DNA of 64,000 nt. It comes from Argentina anserina (Eukaryota; Streptophyta; Magnoliopsida; Rosales; Rosaceae). Positions within the stretch are counted from its first letter, which is position 1. Each line of letters starts with the position of its first letter. Below the pieces are notes generated by a model. That model was not told where the DNA came from, did not search any database, and worked only from the letters and a program-made list of their open reading frames with translations. Below, one piece after another: positions 35,808 to 47,931 of the stretch. The stretch lies in the NCBI RefSeq assembly GCF_933775445.1, contig NC_065874.1:10497001-10561000 (forward strand), read 5' to 3'. Both the position numbers and the translations under genes were made by a program.

Positions 35808-35819
35808 GATATAAAAAGC
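35808..35819 (+). promoter_or_regulatory. TATA box of the gamma-glutamyl hydrolase gene
   Basis: GGATATAAAAAG, about 130 bases before the first in-frame ATG (35948). Confidence 0.5.
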
Positions 35820-35947
35820 TGACTACGTTGGACTCCCCCATATTCAAATTGCCGTACTGACACTCCTCTCCTCCACATTCATCGGACTCATCTCCGACTC
35901 TCCTCCTCCCTCCATGCCAACCCCAAATCCCTTCCCTCTTTCCCAAA

Positions 35948-38900
35948 ATGCCCTCTCCCTTTCTCTATAATCCCACCTCTGCCCCTCCTCCCAACCCCGC
36001 CGAGTCCTCCTCCTCCTCTTCCTCCGAACCCCCAAACGACGCCGTTCCCGCCTCCTCTTCTCGCTGCTCGGAGATGTGGCACTACCTCTGGATCCCCTTC
36101 CTGATTTCTCTCTCCAAGGAGCTCACCGCCGCCAAGGCCCAGTCCGCTCCGCCGATCCTGCTCCCGAGTCAACTCGACACCTCCGACTCGTCCCCGCAGA
36201 GGTGCTCGGCGCCGGACCCCAAGCTCAACTACCGCCCGGTCATCGGAATCCTCAGCCACCCCGGCGACGGCGCCTCCGGTCGGCTCAGTAATGTTACCGG
36301 TACTTCGTACATCGCCGCCTCCTACGTCAAGTTCGTTGAGTCCGCCGGCGCTCGTGTTATTCCGCTCATCTATACCGAGCCGTCTGATGTTCTCTTTCAG
36401 GTGATCACTCATTTGATTCGCTTTGTTGTTATTATTCAATTGATTTGGTCAAAGTTCATGATTGAAGTGTGTGGCTATGATTGTCTGTGTTAAGTTGTTA
36501 ATGCTCTAATCAAAGTTCATAATTGAAGTTTATGTAGCTATCGTTGTGATTGGTGTGAGCTAATGATGATTAAGGAATCTATTCTCTGTTGTTTTAGCTC
36601 AGCTTTTTGGTTATAAGCACAAACTCGGATGTATGCATTCATTGTTCACTTGTTAATGCTCTTATCTAGTTAAACAAATCAACTTTTCAGTTCATGTATG
36701 TAATTTATATTTTACTTTCCCAGGCTCAGATTTACCATTTAACCAGGTTTTAAGTTTAACATTTTGTTTCAATTTGTATTATATTGGTATTGCACTTTGG
36801 CTACCATATACTTAGGGTGAGGTATAATTTAAATATTAGTGGTTTGGTCATGTGCTTACTATATATATTTGCACTGCAGAAGCTTAATCTGGTCAATGGC
36901 GTACTTTTCACTGGAGGTTGGGCTAAAAAGGGTCGGTACTATGAAGTTGCCGAGAAGATTTTTAAGGTACTCTACACTTTTGCAATGCATTTATCGTGTG
37001 GTACTGTAACTGAAAACATAGAGTTGTCGCTCTCGGGGTATACCAGTAAAACCATATTGTTATAATTTCTGGGACAGCTTTTGTTGCTCTGTGAATTCTG
37101 TATTTTTTATATGAAATGTCAGTGCTAAACATCTTGAATATCCAAATGCACTTGTAGTGGCGCATTTAGTTCAGCATAATCCCTGCTAGTATTTCCATTC
37201 GAGGTACCAGTAGAAAATGTACTAACTTAGGTCATCACAGCAGAAGGATCATGATGCTTGAAATGCATTGACATGAGATTTAGCTTAGTATTGTGTAACT
37301 ATATAAAATTTTCACCATCAAATGTAATTTTGGTGTACTCATCATACACTGGGAAATAAGAAATTTTGATCTATGCAGGTTAGACCAGAAAGAAGACTGG
37401 GGCTTAGAAGTGAATGATAGAATAGACATGGGGTGGTAATAATTTGAGAATATCTTGAAACCATGGCTGCATGGCATTGTTGTCATGGTCAGCTGACGCT
37501 AAAATTTATAAGGCTTCCCTTTGCGAAGTTTCCTAAAAGATAGTTTCACTGCTTCATTCTGTATGTTCATTTTTGCAACAGGAGTGTGTATCTAATTCTC
37601 TGAGTTATTCTCTTATATACTGTTGTGTGCAGTTTATTTTAGAAAAGAATGATGCTGGTGACCATTTTCCATTATATGCCATCTGCTTGGGATTTGAACT
37701 TCTAACAATGATTATCAGCAAGGTAAATCCATCCTCCTCATTATTCATTGTATTCCAACAGCATTCAGTCTCCTATCATTCGAATTACAATTTTTTTTTG
37801 GCCTTTTCTAGTACGATATTTGGCTACTAAATGATTTCCAGTGGTGCTGGAATTTCCAACTATCAGATCAAAGAATTTTAATGATTCAATTGATGGATGA
37901 AGTAAACTCTTTCCTGCATGTGTTCTATTTCTTCTGCCTCTTGAGACTTTAAAAAACAAAACACCCTTTTCCCTGAGTTAAAGAAGTTGAATGTACGATC
38001 ATTGTCAGTCTGAATCATTTCAGGGCAGTCAGATATAGTTTTAGTATGAACTTTTGAAAGTCATATCTCTTGATCATTTTAGTGTCTTTTTTTAAATTGT
38101 CTCAGTGTTATGCAATACCAATTTCTTTCTTCATAACAGAACACGAAAATTCTGGAGTCATTCAGTGCTGCAGATATGGCATCAACTTTACAATTTACTG
38201 AGAATACAAATATTGAGGGAACTGTGTTTCAAAGGTATATACCTTGTAACATTAATTTTCTAGTCGGGATTACATGTATGTGACCCCTAAAGTAAACTCA
38301 TTGATCTGCAGATTTCCACCTGATTTGCTTAGGAAGTTGAGTACAGATTGTATTGTCATGCAAAACCACCATGTGAGTTTATAATAAACTTTATTACTGT
38401 GCCTATCTTATTTAATCTCCTGGAAATAAATTATCTGGTTAAATCTTAGCATTGTTTATCTCATTTTTTTTAAATGCAACCCAGTATTTGTTTATCTTTG
38501 GTACCGAAAGGCAACCCACTTCAAAACATTATCATTAACCTTTCTGTCTGTTTGTTCTTCTAAATTATGAATTAATTTTAGACTCTGTGAAAGTTTGGAT
38601 TGTTTCATGATGAAGCTGAGATGTGGCGTATCATTTGACGAAGCTTGATGAAGATAAATTGATTTTTCACATTGCTGAATGCTGTTGAGACTTGAGACAC
38701 TGATTTTTTGTTGCTTCGTGACATGCATTTTTGTTTTGGTGCTGCTTATTATTTATGTGATTATGGTTACAAAGCAAAAAAAAAGGGGGTTTTCTAAATA
38801 ACACCAGTTTATGCAGACATGTTTTTTTCACTTTTTTGTCATGTCTGCTGGTCCAAACCATGCATTTTGTGTTTGGTGCTTCTTTAATCTATATGATTTT

Positions 38901-40242
38901 GAGTACTGTTATGAAGTACAAAGCAGAATTTGGTGTTTCACACTAACCCAGTTTATGTTCAACGCAACAGTATGGTATCTCACCAGAGAGGTTGCTAGAG
39001 AACAAAGATTTGTCAAGTTTCTTTAAGATCTTGACAACCAGTACTGACGAAGATGATAAGGTAGTGCATCTTGGTACTTGTTTCCCAAAATAAATTGCAA
39101 ACTTTCCTTTTTCCCTTGAAGAATTCTAATTCTTGTAATACTAATACCAGGTCTATGTCTCCACAGTACATGCATACCATTATCCAGTGACTGCCTTCCA
39201 ATGGCATCCGGAGGTAATACTATACTGATGTTAAGTCTTTTGATTATATGTGTTATTATTGTGAATATTATTTTAAGTCAGTCGTAGCAGCACACAACAA
39301 ATCACTGATTACAAGGGGAATCATCTTGAGGTTCTTATTTTGTGTAGTGTTTGATTATATTTATAACACAGGATATATATTGTGGAATTTAACACGAGAA
39401 CATTTTTCTTTCCCACTTCAAACAATTGCAACATGGCCAGATTTTAACTCAAATAAATAACTCCGTAGAGCAAGTTATCAAATGAAAACCTGCAGATTAA
39501 GGAAATAATAGTAGATTAAGAAAATGTGTCATAGTCTATGTATCCTTCCCCTTCGTTCTTGTCTCATACATTTTAGTATTTACATGTCAAAGCTTTTCCA
39601 ATGCCTCTATCTATGTCATATATGATGCAGAAAAATGCTTTTGAATGGGGGGTACCAACGATTCCGCACTCAGAAGATGCAGTTCAAGTGACCCAGCACA
39701 TCGCAAACTTTTTGGTCAGGTTAGGCCTTCTGTTGTATATTCCGTACCTTATCCTTTAGGTGAATTACTATGTTAAGCCCCTATATATTGAGTACAACTC
39801 TCTTTATGAAGTAAGAGGTCATGCAACAAGTATCTGTTAATACATTATTTAAAGGTATCGAAAGACAGATTACACCTGAAACTGTAAAGCTTCACACAGG
39901 ATTCCAAACACAAATTAATTCTTGTAACCTACTAAACAACAGTTGCCAAGTTTATCCAACCAGACTGATAGAAAAGCCAAAACTTATTAGACTTCATTTC
40001 TGATGCAGCGAGGCAAGGAAGTCATTAAATAGGCCACCCATTCAGGATGTTCTTGACAATCTCATCTACAATTACAGTCCAACATTTTGTGGGAAGGCAG
40101 GGTAAGCCAGAAGTGCCGTTGAAACTCATATTACCTGCTTTGTTTGAGTTTATCGACTTACAACTTCCATACATTTTCTGATTGTAGGAAGGGATACGAT
40201 GAAGTGTACCTCTTTCAACCACCTTCACTCGCACATTTGTAA
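35948..40242 (+). CDS. GGH: Gamma-glutamyl hydrolase (folate polyglutamate hydrolase), 10 exons
   Basis: This enzyme removes glutamates from folyl-polyglutamates, usually in the plant vacuole. Exons by GT/AG borders and phase: 35948-36400, 36880-36966, 37633-37722, 38140-38234, 38312-38372, 38971-39060, 39151-39213, 39631-39719, 40009-40101, 40188-40242; together 391 codons. Class I glutamine-amidotransferase-like motifs are present: [13 protein letters not shown] (exon 1), [13 protein letters not shown] (exon 2), the nucleophile in [10 protein letters not shown] (Cys near residue 198) and the catalytic His in [15 protein letters not shown] (near residue 311). The in-frame ATG at 36074 begins [17 protein letters not shown], a good signal peptide, and would give about 349 residues, the usual plant length. 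That may be the real start; 35948 adds a Ser/Pro-rich extension. Confidence 0.93.
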
Positions 40243-40276
40243 ATCAAATCGTAGATGGAAATATGTAATAATGTAC

Positions 40277-40282
40277 AATAAA
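40277..40282 (+). terminator. Poly(A) signal of the gamma-glutamyl hydrolase gene
   Basis: AATAAA, 35 bases after the stop codon. Confidence 0.5.
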
Positions 40283-40730
40283 ATGAAGAAAAAAAAACAT
40301 GTAATTTGCGCTCCAAACATTTGTGTATTTATAAGGCAGTAAAACCTCTCATTCATCGAAAACGATTACACTCGGAACATAACTGCACTTTAATTCAATG
40401 GGGTTCGGTGACTAGTCATTGGCTAGCACTTCATATATTTGAAAATATTTCTCATATGCATGACAATGCGTCATAGTCATCAAGAAAATCTTTCCCACCC
40501 GGTCTAATGTTCTTGCCCAAAATCACAAACATCCCTAGCACAAAACATGAGCATGAATTAGACACGGTGGAACATTATAAGCCAATAATCTATGGAGGAA
40601 CAATGATCAATGTGTATCTTAAAACACTCAATTTTGCATCAGACAATAGATCAGTAGAGCAAGTTAAATCAATCCTTGACTATGGAGATGTTGCAATATC
40701 ATCAAAAGATTTTCAAGGTCGCACAACCCG

Positions 40731-40794
40731 CACGTGCCAAAGGAGAAGTGTATAAATAGCGCAGTGCGCCTCCATGGAAAGGGATGGCGGGAAA
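40731..40794 (+). promoter_or_regulatory. POLD3 promoter: G-box, TATA box and E2F-type site
   Basis: Within 64 bases are CACGTG (40731-40736), TATAAATAG (40751-40759) and GGCGGGAAA (40786-40794). The last is a perfect E2F/DP site (reverse complement TTTCCCGCC). E2F sites are well known in promoters of plant DNA-replication genes, which fits the downstream gene. The ATG is at 40925. Confidence 0.65.
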
Positions 40795-40924
40795 AGAAGC
40801 GAGCTTTGGGAGGGAAAATTGTGAGCGAACAACATCTCCAGCTTCCGGTTTTTTATTACTTTTTATTTTATTTTTTCATTCTTAGATTTCAAGAGAGAAT
40901 CAGAAACCCCCAAATCCGTGAGAG

Positions 40925-43900
40925 ATGGCCCAAATCGAAACCCAGGGAATACTCCAGGACATCCAAACCCTCGTCTCCGATCAGCTTCAAGTGGTACCCA
41001 CCCCTCATTCCCTCTCTATTTCTACTCCTTTTTTCTAATCCTTATCTTAATTCTTCACTGTAATTTCAGCATGACCCGTTGAATTTTCTGTACGAATCAA
41101 GCTTCGCTGTGCTTGATTTTGTGTTTTTGCTCGTGAAACTTCAAGGGTTTTGGTCAATTTATCCTTGTCTGGATTAAATGCTTTGATTTCTAGGTTAAAG
41201 GTTGTTGCATTTGTCTTGTGTTTGCTATATAAACTTCCTCTTAGCAATTTCAGAGAGTTTTTGTTTTAATTTTTTTGTACTGTTTTCATTGTCAGTTGGG
41301 TAATTGCTGAAATTAGTCAACGAAAAATTAGAATCTTAAACATATTGAAGATGTAGTCTAAAGTAGGTTAGTTTGGATGTTGATGTGTTGTAGGTATCTT
41401 ACAAGTGGCTGAGTCGGAACTACTTGGTGTCGTCCAACGATGCAAAGAGGTATGGACTGTCTACAAAGCTTTTGGAATTTGATTTCGAGTTCATGAGTGA
41501 TTGAAAGGTGGTGTGTACAGGTTGCTCCAGGAGTTTGTGGAGAGCCATGGGAATGGTTTGGAAGTGGTTTATACGTTGTCGGGCCAGTTGAAGAACAATC
41601 CTGTGAGCTACCATGTCAGGCTTGTTTCGGGGCCTCAACTTGCAGGTAAGGATTGTTGTCTTTTGAACTAACACGGGCCCTTCCTGAGTTGTTATTGAAT
41701 ATGTTGAGGGAGAGACCAATGGTTGAGGATTAGATTTCAAAGTAGAATGATTTATGCATTTCTGAGGAGTCTAGAGGTGCACACATAGGCTTAGGCACGT
41801 GTACATGCTTAAGTTTTGACTTGACCTCTTCTGGAAATCCTTTGCTTCTTTCAGTTGTACTGTTATCATTGCTCTTATCCCTTGAAATGTTTCATATATA
41901 TGTACCAATGATATTTTACATCAATTGTTTTACTGAAACCTACTCAATTATTAAAGCCTTTTCGTTTAATGGATGTTGTTATTTCATTTGCAGAGGCAAA
42001 GGAAGAATTTGATGGAAATTGCTCCGTTGGGGTTTACAGTGTGCAACCATGCATTCCAAAGGACCCAGCCACAATGTGGAATGCAGAATTTGTACAAGCA
42101 GAGGAGCTCCATACACAGGCTCCAACTGTTGAAAATTGCTTGAGAGATAACAGGTAATTGTTTTCCTTCACTGCCATATAAAGTCTACAGTAATTTTGCC
42201 TCCAAAACCTTAAAATAAGAGAAAATAAGAGAAGAAACTATATATATAATTGTGAAAATCCAAAAGTTTTTCTTCAAACATACTAATTTGGATTGTTGGA
42301 ATATACTGTATTACTATATTCTCATGTGTGACCTTTATTGTGCTTTCATATTTGGTAAATATCAATGCATGCCTTTTCTTCTCACATTTATCAGATTCAG
42401 GATATTATCTTACAATAATTTTTTGCTTTTAAGTGCTTTGGCTTCTATATTTTACAAACATGTAAAGTAAGGTCTTATACGTTGCGATCTGCATTTCTAG
42501 CTTTTTTAGCTGGGTCATAATTGCTCCATTCTTGCTTGAAATTAGTATTTCTGAGGCTAAATCTTTTGGATTTTCACAACTATAAAATATATTATCTTCT
42601 CTTATTTTAACGTTTCGGAGGACTCAATCTCTCTATTATGCTCACTATCATACTTAATCTCTTAATTATACTCAATATCTCTTTATTGTATTTATGCTCT
42701 TGCTTGGAATCAGTAGTATATAAAAAAATACGTCCCTATACCACTATACATGTGATAACTATTTCCTGTGGATGCAGGTTCTGTGGCATTCTCAATTCCT
42801 TCGTTATGCGCAATGTTGAGGGAACACCAACAAGCACTACAGGTCCACAACCCAACTCCAAATTAGCTGCAGAGCCATCAAAAATTAATTTGCCTCATCA
42901 AGGTAGTGTGATTCCCAAACAGCCACAGAATAAAGGACAACAATCTAGTCCGAATGTTGTGCAAACTGCCAATGTGGTTAAAGATGTCAAAAGTGAAAGC
43001 AATGGCATAGAAGTTGCTCATCAGCCTAAAAAACCTCCCGCAGGCAAAGAAAAAGTTGCTCCTCTTCCTGCTAACAAAAAGAAGGTCCAGAATGATAAAA
43101 GCTCTTCTGCTTCTGGAGGCTCTTTGGCAAATATGTGGGGTCGTGCATCTGTGAAGTCAAAATCACTTTCTACAGCTGAAAATAGTAATATGATTCCTAC
43201 ACATGCTGGTAGGTTTTCATTCTTTTACGTCTTTAGCATTGACAGAACCATTTTGGAAGAAGTTCTCTCTCTCTGTCTCTCTCTCTCTCACACACATACA
43301 CACAGTTTGTCCATGGGTCATAATCTGTAGGATTGACCAACTTACGTCGTTATATCTTTACTTCTTCAGGAGATAGTGCAGAGGCTCAGATTTGTGTGAG
43401 AGAAGTAGAACCCGGTGCCATCAGTGATGATGATGATCAGGACGTTAATTTTAGGAGAGCTTCCAGTTCTGAAGCCACTAGGAAACGGAGGGTCATCTTT
43501 GATTTCTCAGATGAAGATGAATGTGAAGATGCAATCAATTTAGCATCACCAGAGTATGCAAAAGAAAATTCATGTCAAGAGGCCAATGAGAGTGGCAAAA
43601 CATTGGTTCCACATAAAACCAATTTGAACTTTGACGAGCAGTCAGAAGATAAGCCAGAGGTCAAGGAAGAGATATCAGTTGGTGGAGAATCTGACCAAAC
43701 TTGCAGAGAAGATACTACGATTTTCAGCAAAAAAAAGAATTCCGGAATTATCCTGACAGAGAAAATAGAAAAAGTTGTTCCTGAAAACGATGTGAAAAAA
43801 ATCGATAAGCTGACTACTGCTGCTAAGACACAGAGAGATGCTGACATTATCCTAACCGAGAAAAAACGAAATTCTGTTCCTGAAAATGATGCGAACAAAA

Positions 43901-45199
43901 CGGATAAACCAACCAACGGAGCATCAAGATCCCCTCAAAGAAGAAAAATTTTGAAGACGCAAATTGATGAACGTGGAAGAGAAGGTATTTCCTGCTTTCT
44001 ATACCTCTCTTTTTAAAAGAGTCTGCTGGTAAAGTGTCAGTTTGCCGGTATTAATTAATAGTGATGGACTCAATAGTAACTGCTCCCATCCGATCTGTTT
44101 TATATACATTCCCAGAGCTATATCTAATATACTGCTAGTTCTGATTTCTTTTCTTACTGCAACTGTTTAATTTCAATATATCATATGTAATTTATGAAAC
44201 TGAAATCTGTTAAAAATATGTATTAGCAAGATGAGCTACGTATCCTATATTTTTAATGTAGTTTGTTAGAAGAAATCACATATGTCCATACAAATTTTAA
44301 TATTTCATTTGTTATTTCTACAGTAACTGAGGTAATATGGGAGGGAAAGGAGACAGAAGAAAAGAAAGCTGACAGCCTCACAACAGCAAAAGCTGACAGC
44401 AGTACAACAAAGAAAGCTGATAATACAGTTAAAACTGTCTCAAACAGGTTTATTTATATCCTGCTATTATCATTTTCATTCTATCAATTCAGTTCTTGAT
44501 CTAAGAAAATTGCAGCAAAATGCACAGGGATTCAGGTTATATGTCCTCCCATTGCAAAATTTTATTGATATTAAATGGAATGAGGCGTGGGGCTGATCTC
44601 CCAGCTAGGCTGGGTTTTTAAAGATAATTGCAGCAAAATATGATTTGTGTTTTTTTTTTCCCGTTTTTACTTTATGTGCCTCTTAATATTGTGCAAATAT
44701 GAATCCTCATCACTTGATTAAGCATTAAGCCAAGTGATGTCACATCAGATTTAACTATTCCAATTCTGCAATTGTGGGATGAAACCAATGTGGTGAATAT
44801 CATTGGCACAATTTAGTGAATTTACTGAGGTATTGAACTGATAAAGTATTGAATTTTTGTGCTACCCACAACAGACTTGGACAGACATAGTTCAGGAGCT
44901 TATCAATATCAGTCTAGCCTTTGTGTACTTGTGGTAGTGTTGAACGTAACTGAGGCATATGTCTGGTTTAGTTGATGCATTGTAATTTTTCCTGGAAGCT
45001 TCATTTGATTTTTTCTTGCTTAATTCTTATCTTAGGCGTGTTGACTGAACTTTAGTTTAATCAATCCAGGTCTCCTGCAGTTCCTAAGCCAGTGGCAAAC
45101 ACTGGTCCGAAAAATCAAACTACCAAAGCAGGAGGCAAGAAAGTAGTAAACAAGGATCCGAAGCAAGGAAATATTCTTTCATTCTTCAAAAAGGTCTAA
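40925..45199 (+). CDS. POLD3: DNA polymerase delta subunit 3 (POLD3/p66), 8 exons
   Basis: An accessory subunit of the replicative polymerase delta that helps bind PCNA. Exons: 40925-40993, 41394-41449, 41521-41645, 41994-42153, 42778-43208, 43370-43984, 44324-44447, 45070-45199; all phases join, giving 569 codons. The N-terminal fold is recognisable (VSYKWLSRNYLVSSNDAKR, LLQEFVESHG, YTLSGQL, YSVQP near the end of the domain). The middle is low-complexity, charged and Lys/Glu/Ser-rich, as in other POLD3 proteins. The C-terminus KQGNILSFFKKV contains a canonical PCNA-interacting (PIP) box QxxIxxFF. The region before the ATG carries an E2F-type site. Confidence 0.9.
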
Positions 45200-46653
45200 G
45201 GTGGTTTTTACAAATACCCTTGCAGGAGAACTTTCTGATTTAAATGTTTCTTACAAAATCAAGGTTCCTTAGGGGAATGAAGGTTCTTGAGTTGCTTAAA
45301 TCATTGCTTTGCCTCAAGTCTGGAGGAGAGTGGCAGAAGTTGGGAACAGGCTACAATGGTAGTACACTGCTCTTACATCTGTTATTTTCAGATGATGGAG
45401 ACTGGAGAGTTTTTGCTTTTCTTCTCTGCTGTTAGTTCAAGTCTGTAAATGTTGGATATAACGGTTACATCGTCTCTGGTTACTTGTATTGTGTTACTTT
45501 CTTAGATTTGTGCCCTTGATTATTTAACGTTTGTGTTAATACAGTGCATATCCAGCTCCACTTAGATAGCATAATTCCTTTGAAGGGTTAGCCCCCACGT
45601 AGTACTTGAGCTGGACATATCCGTTAAACACAGCATCAAACTCAAACGGTGTTGAGCTCAAAGGATTCGTCAAGATTCATAATCACCTAGCATAGTGCCT
45701 TTGATGGTCTAAGTCGGAAGGCTTTGTACATTTTTTTTTTCGGTAGCAAATTCAACCATCAATTGTTATCTAATTCGTAGTGCCTTTGTATTCTGTTAGA
45801 AGCTTGAGATAGGAACCAATACCCAAAATCTGGGATTCTCCTTATATTCATTAGAAAGGCGTCCGAGACTGGGTACCCAAGTTTTGTAAACTAGCCGTTT
45901 ATAATTGAATTTGATGGAAGCTCATATAAAAGAAAATCAGGGGTGCTATTCTTTAGATCGCTTCCTCTTCCGCTAGGCAAAGAGCTGAAACCTGATCTCA
46001 AGAATCATTGGAGCTCTACTCCTCTCATGTTAGCATCTTGTGTCAAGTAAATTAAACAATGGCAAACATGATGGTAGCAATCCTTTTATGCAAAAGTGAT
46101 ATGGGAATTCAGTTTTATATTATGAATGTTCTGATAGTGTATTTCGTTTAGCGACACTACGTTTATGAGTTTAATCTCCCATGTCTTCTGCTGGTTACCA
46201 ATTACCAAGTGTTTTAGTGAAGATCGTACCAAACACATTTTTATTCTAATTTCATTAACAAAATATGGCTATAAACGTAACTATTCAAACATAGTTAGAA
46301 GACGTTTTTATATGTAATTGCACTTTATCGGTCAAAAGCGGTAAATTGCGTTAAATGACCAAATTTTTTTTCTCTCTCTTCTCCTTCTCGACTTCTACTT
46401 CTGAGCATCAGAGATAGCACCAGAAACATATGCCATTCTAAACACAGATCCAAGCAAATAAATAAATACAACCCAGATTGCATATCGCCCTCCCCGATTG
46501 TATTTCTTCTCCTTGTCTTTCTGTCTCCACCTTTGTCATCAGTAACATATCCCCAACAACCCATCACCGAGGTTAGAATCTCTTCTCTTCCGAATTGCCG
46601 AGGTGTTATATTGCTCTAGGTGGTCGGGGTTTGATGTGATTCGAGGTTATACC
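45200..46653. other. Intergenic region between POLD3 and the F-box gene
   Basis: No supported gene. A short dyad around TATCCAGCTC (45547) and GAGCTGGACATATCC (45608) is visible. A CT-rich leader precedes the F-box gene. Confidence 0.35.
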
Positions 46654-47931
46654 ATGGATTCTTCTAGAGAAGCACGTTTCAGCAAAATTCCAACAAAGCG
46701 ATCATCAGTGGCGTCCCACATTCCATTGGAGGTAATCACTGAAATACTTGCCAAACTTCCTGTGAAATCCTTGTTGAAATTTCGAGCTGTTTGCATGTCA
46801 TGGTGCTCCTTAATCTCATCTAGGCAATTTGTCAGAAAACATCTCTCAAGAAATATTACTAGTACTCCCAAAAGGCTAATCCATTTGAGAAGTAACGACT
46901 TGACGTTTTACTCTCTACATGATTCAGTCCTAGTCGAGGAAAGTTCATCAATCGAGTTCCCGCTGACTCAAAACTACAACTTATACTGTGGCATTAATAA
47001 GATGCTACCCGTACTACCCAGTTCTGCCGTTATGAATCTTATGATCATGGGTTATTGTGATGGTTTGCTATGTGTAAAAGCTTATACTAGCTGTACGAGT
47101 CTGATCTTTCTCTGGAATCCAAGTATTAGAGACTCCAAACTATTGCCTTATACTCTCGGAGTAATTCAGAATTATCATAACATTACTTGCTGCGGATTTG
47201 GTTATGACTTCAATAGAGACAACTACAAGGTGCTAATAGTGGTTCCTCCAGTAGTGTCTTCTAATAATAGCCGAGACTCAAGCTTTAAATCCATGATTTA
47301 CACGTTAAGAACAAATTCTTGGAGAAGAATACAGGATTTCCCCTTTAATGATATATATTTTGAGGGGGCTGATATGTCTGCTACTCTTGTAAGTGGAGCT
47401 CTACATTGGATGGTGAGAAACAGAGAAGGAGGCATGGACTCATGGCAAATAATTTGTTTTGATTTGACCACAGAGACATACATGGAAGTGGTAAAACCTG
47501 ATTATTATCGTGTCAATCAGTTTCCTGGAGTTGGAATAGGGGCCTCAAACACAGATTGTTTATGCTTTCTTGCTTACAACAGAGCTGGTCAAACTTATGA
47601 GTTTTGGGTGATGAAGGAATATGGGGTGAAAGAGTCTTGGACTTTATCAGCCAAAATCTCATACTTATATGGCTTGAGACCAGTGACATGGTTTACTGAA
47701 AATGGTGAAATTTTATTCATTCATATAGATGGGAAACTGACTATTTACAATGTAAACTACAATTCGGTTACGTATCTGCATCAAATACCTAATGGTTATT
47801 CAAGTACTCGTGGTGATGTCTACGTTGAGAGCTTAGTTTCACCCAATGCTTACAGTGACGACGGAGCCAACGATATTAGCTCTTTCAATATCCATGTAGG
47901 AGGAATGAGAAGAGTACTGCGGAATGCGTAG
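46654..47931 (+). CDS. F-box/FBA protein (intact, single exon)
   Basis: Probably a substrate-recognition subunit of an SCF ubiquitin ligase. I chose the ATG at 46654 (MDSSREARFSKIPTKRSS), giving 425 codons; an upstream in-frame ATG at 46603 would add 17 residues. The F-box lies at about residues 22-63 (IPLEVITEILAKLPVKSLLK, FRAVCMSWCSLIS). The FBA domain follows: CDGLLCVKAY, FLWNPSIRDSKLLP, CGFGYDFNRDNYKVL, LRTNSWRRIQDFP, LVSGALHWM, FWVMKEYGVKESW, TWFTENGEILF and YVESLVSPNAYS. No stop or frameshift. It is the intact paralogue of the pseudogene at 32400-33561. The target is unknown. Confidence 0.92.
   Translation: MDSSREARFSKIPTKRSSVASHIPLEVITEILAKLPVKSLLKFRAVCMSWCSLISSRQFVRKHLSRNITSTPKRLIHLRSNDLTFYSLHDSVLVEESSSIEFPLTQNYNLYCGINKMLPVLPSSAVMNLMIMGYCDGLLCVKAYTSCTSLIFLWNPSIRDSKLLPYTLGVIQNYHNITCCGFGYDFNRDNYKVLIVVPPVVSSNNSRDSSFKSMIYTLRTNSWRRIQDFPFNDIYFEGADMSATLVSGALHWMVRNREGGMDSWQIICFDLTTETYMEVVKPDYYRVNQFPGVGIGASNTDCLCFLAYNRAGQTYEFWVMKEYGVKESWTLSAKISYLYGLRPVTWFTENGEILFIHIDGKLTIYNVNYNSVTYLHQIPNGYSSTRGDVYVESLVSPNAYSDDGANDISSFNIHVGGMRRVLRNA

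Noticed and set aside
35844..36439. Minus-strand Gly/Arg-rich open frames opposite gamma-glutamyl hydrolase exon 1
   Set aside because: Shadows of the GC-rich coding exon; the plus strand has clear homology and splicing.
43575..43916. Minus-strand frame opposite POLD3 exon 6
   Set aside because: Antisense shadow of a low-complexity coding exon.
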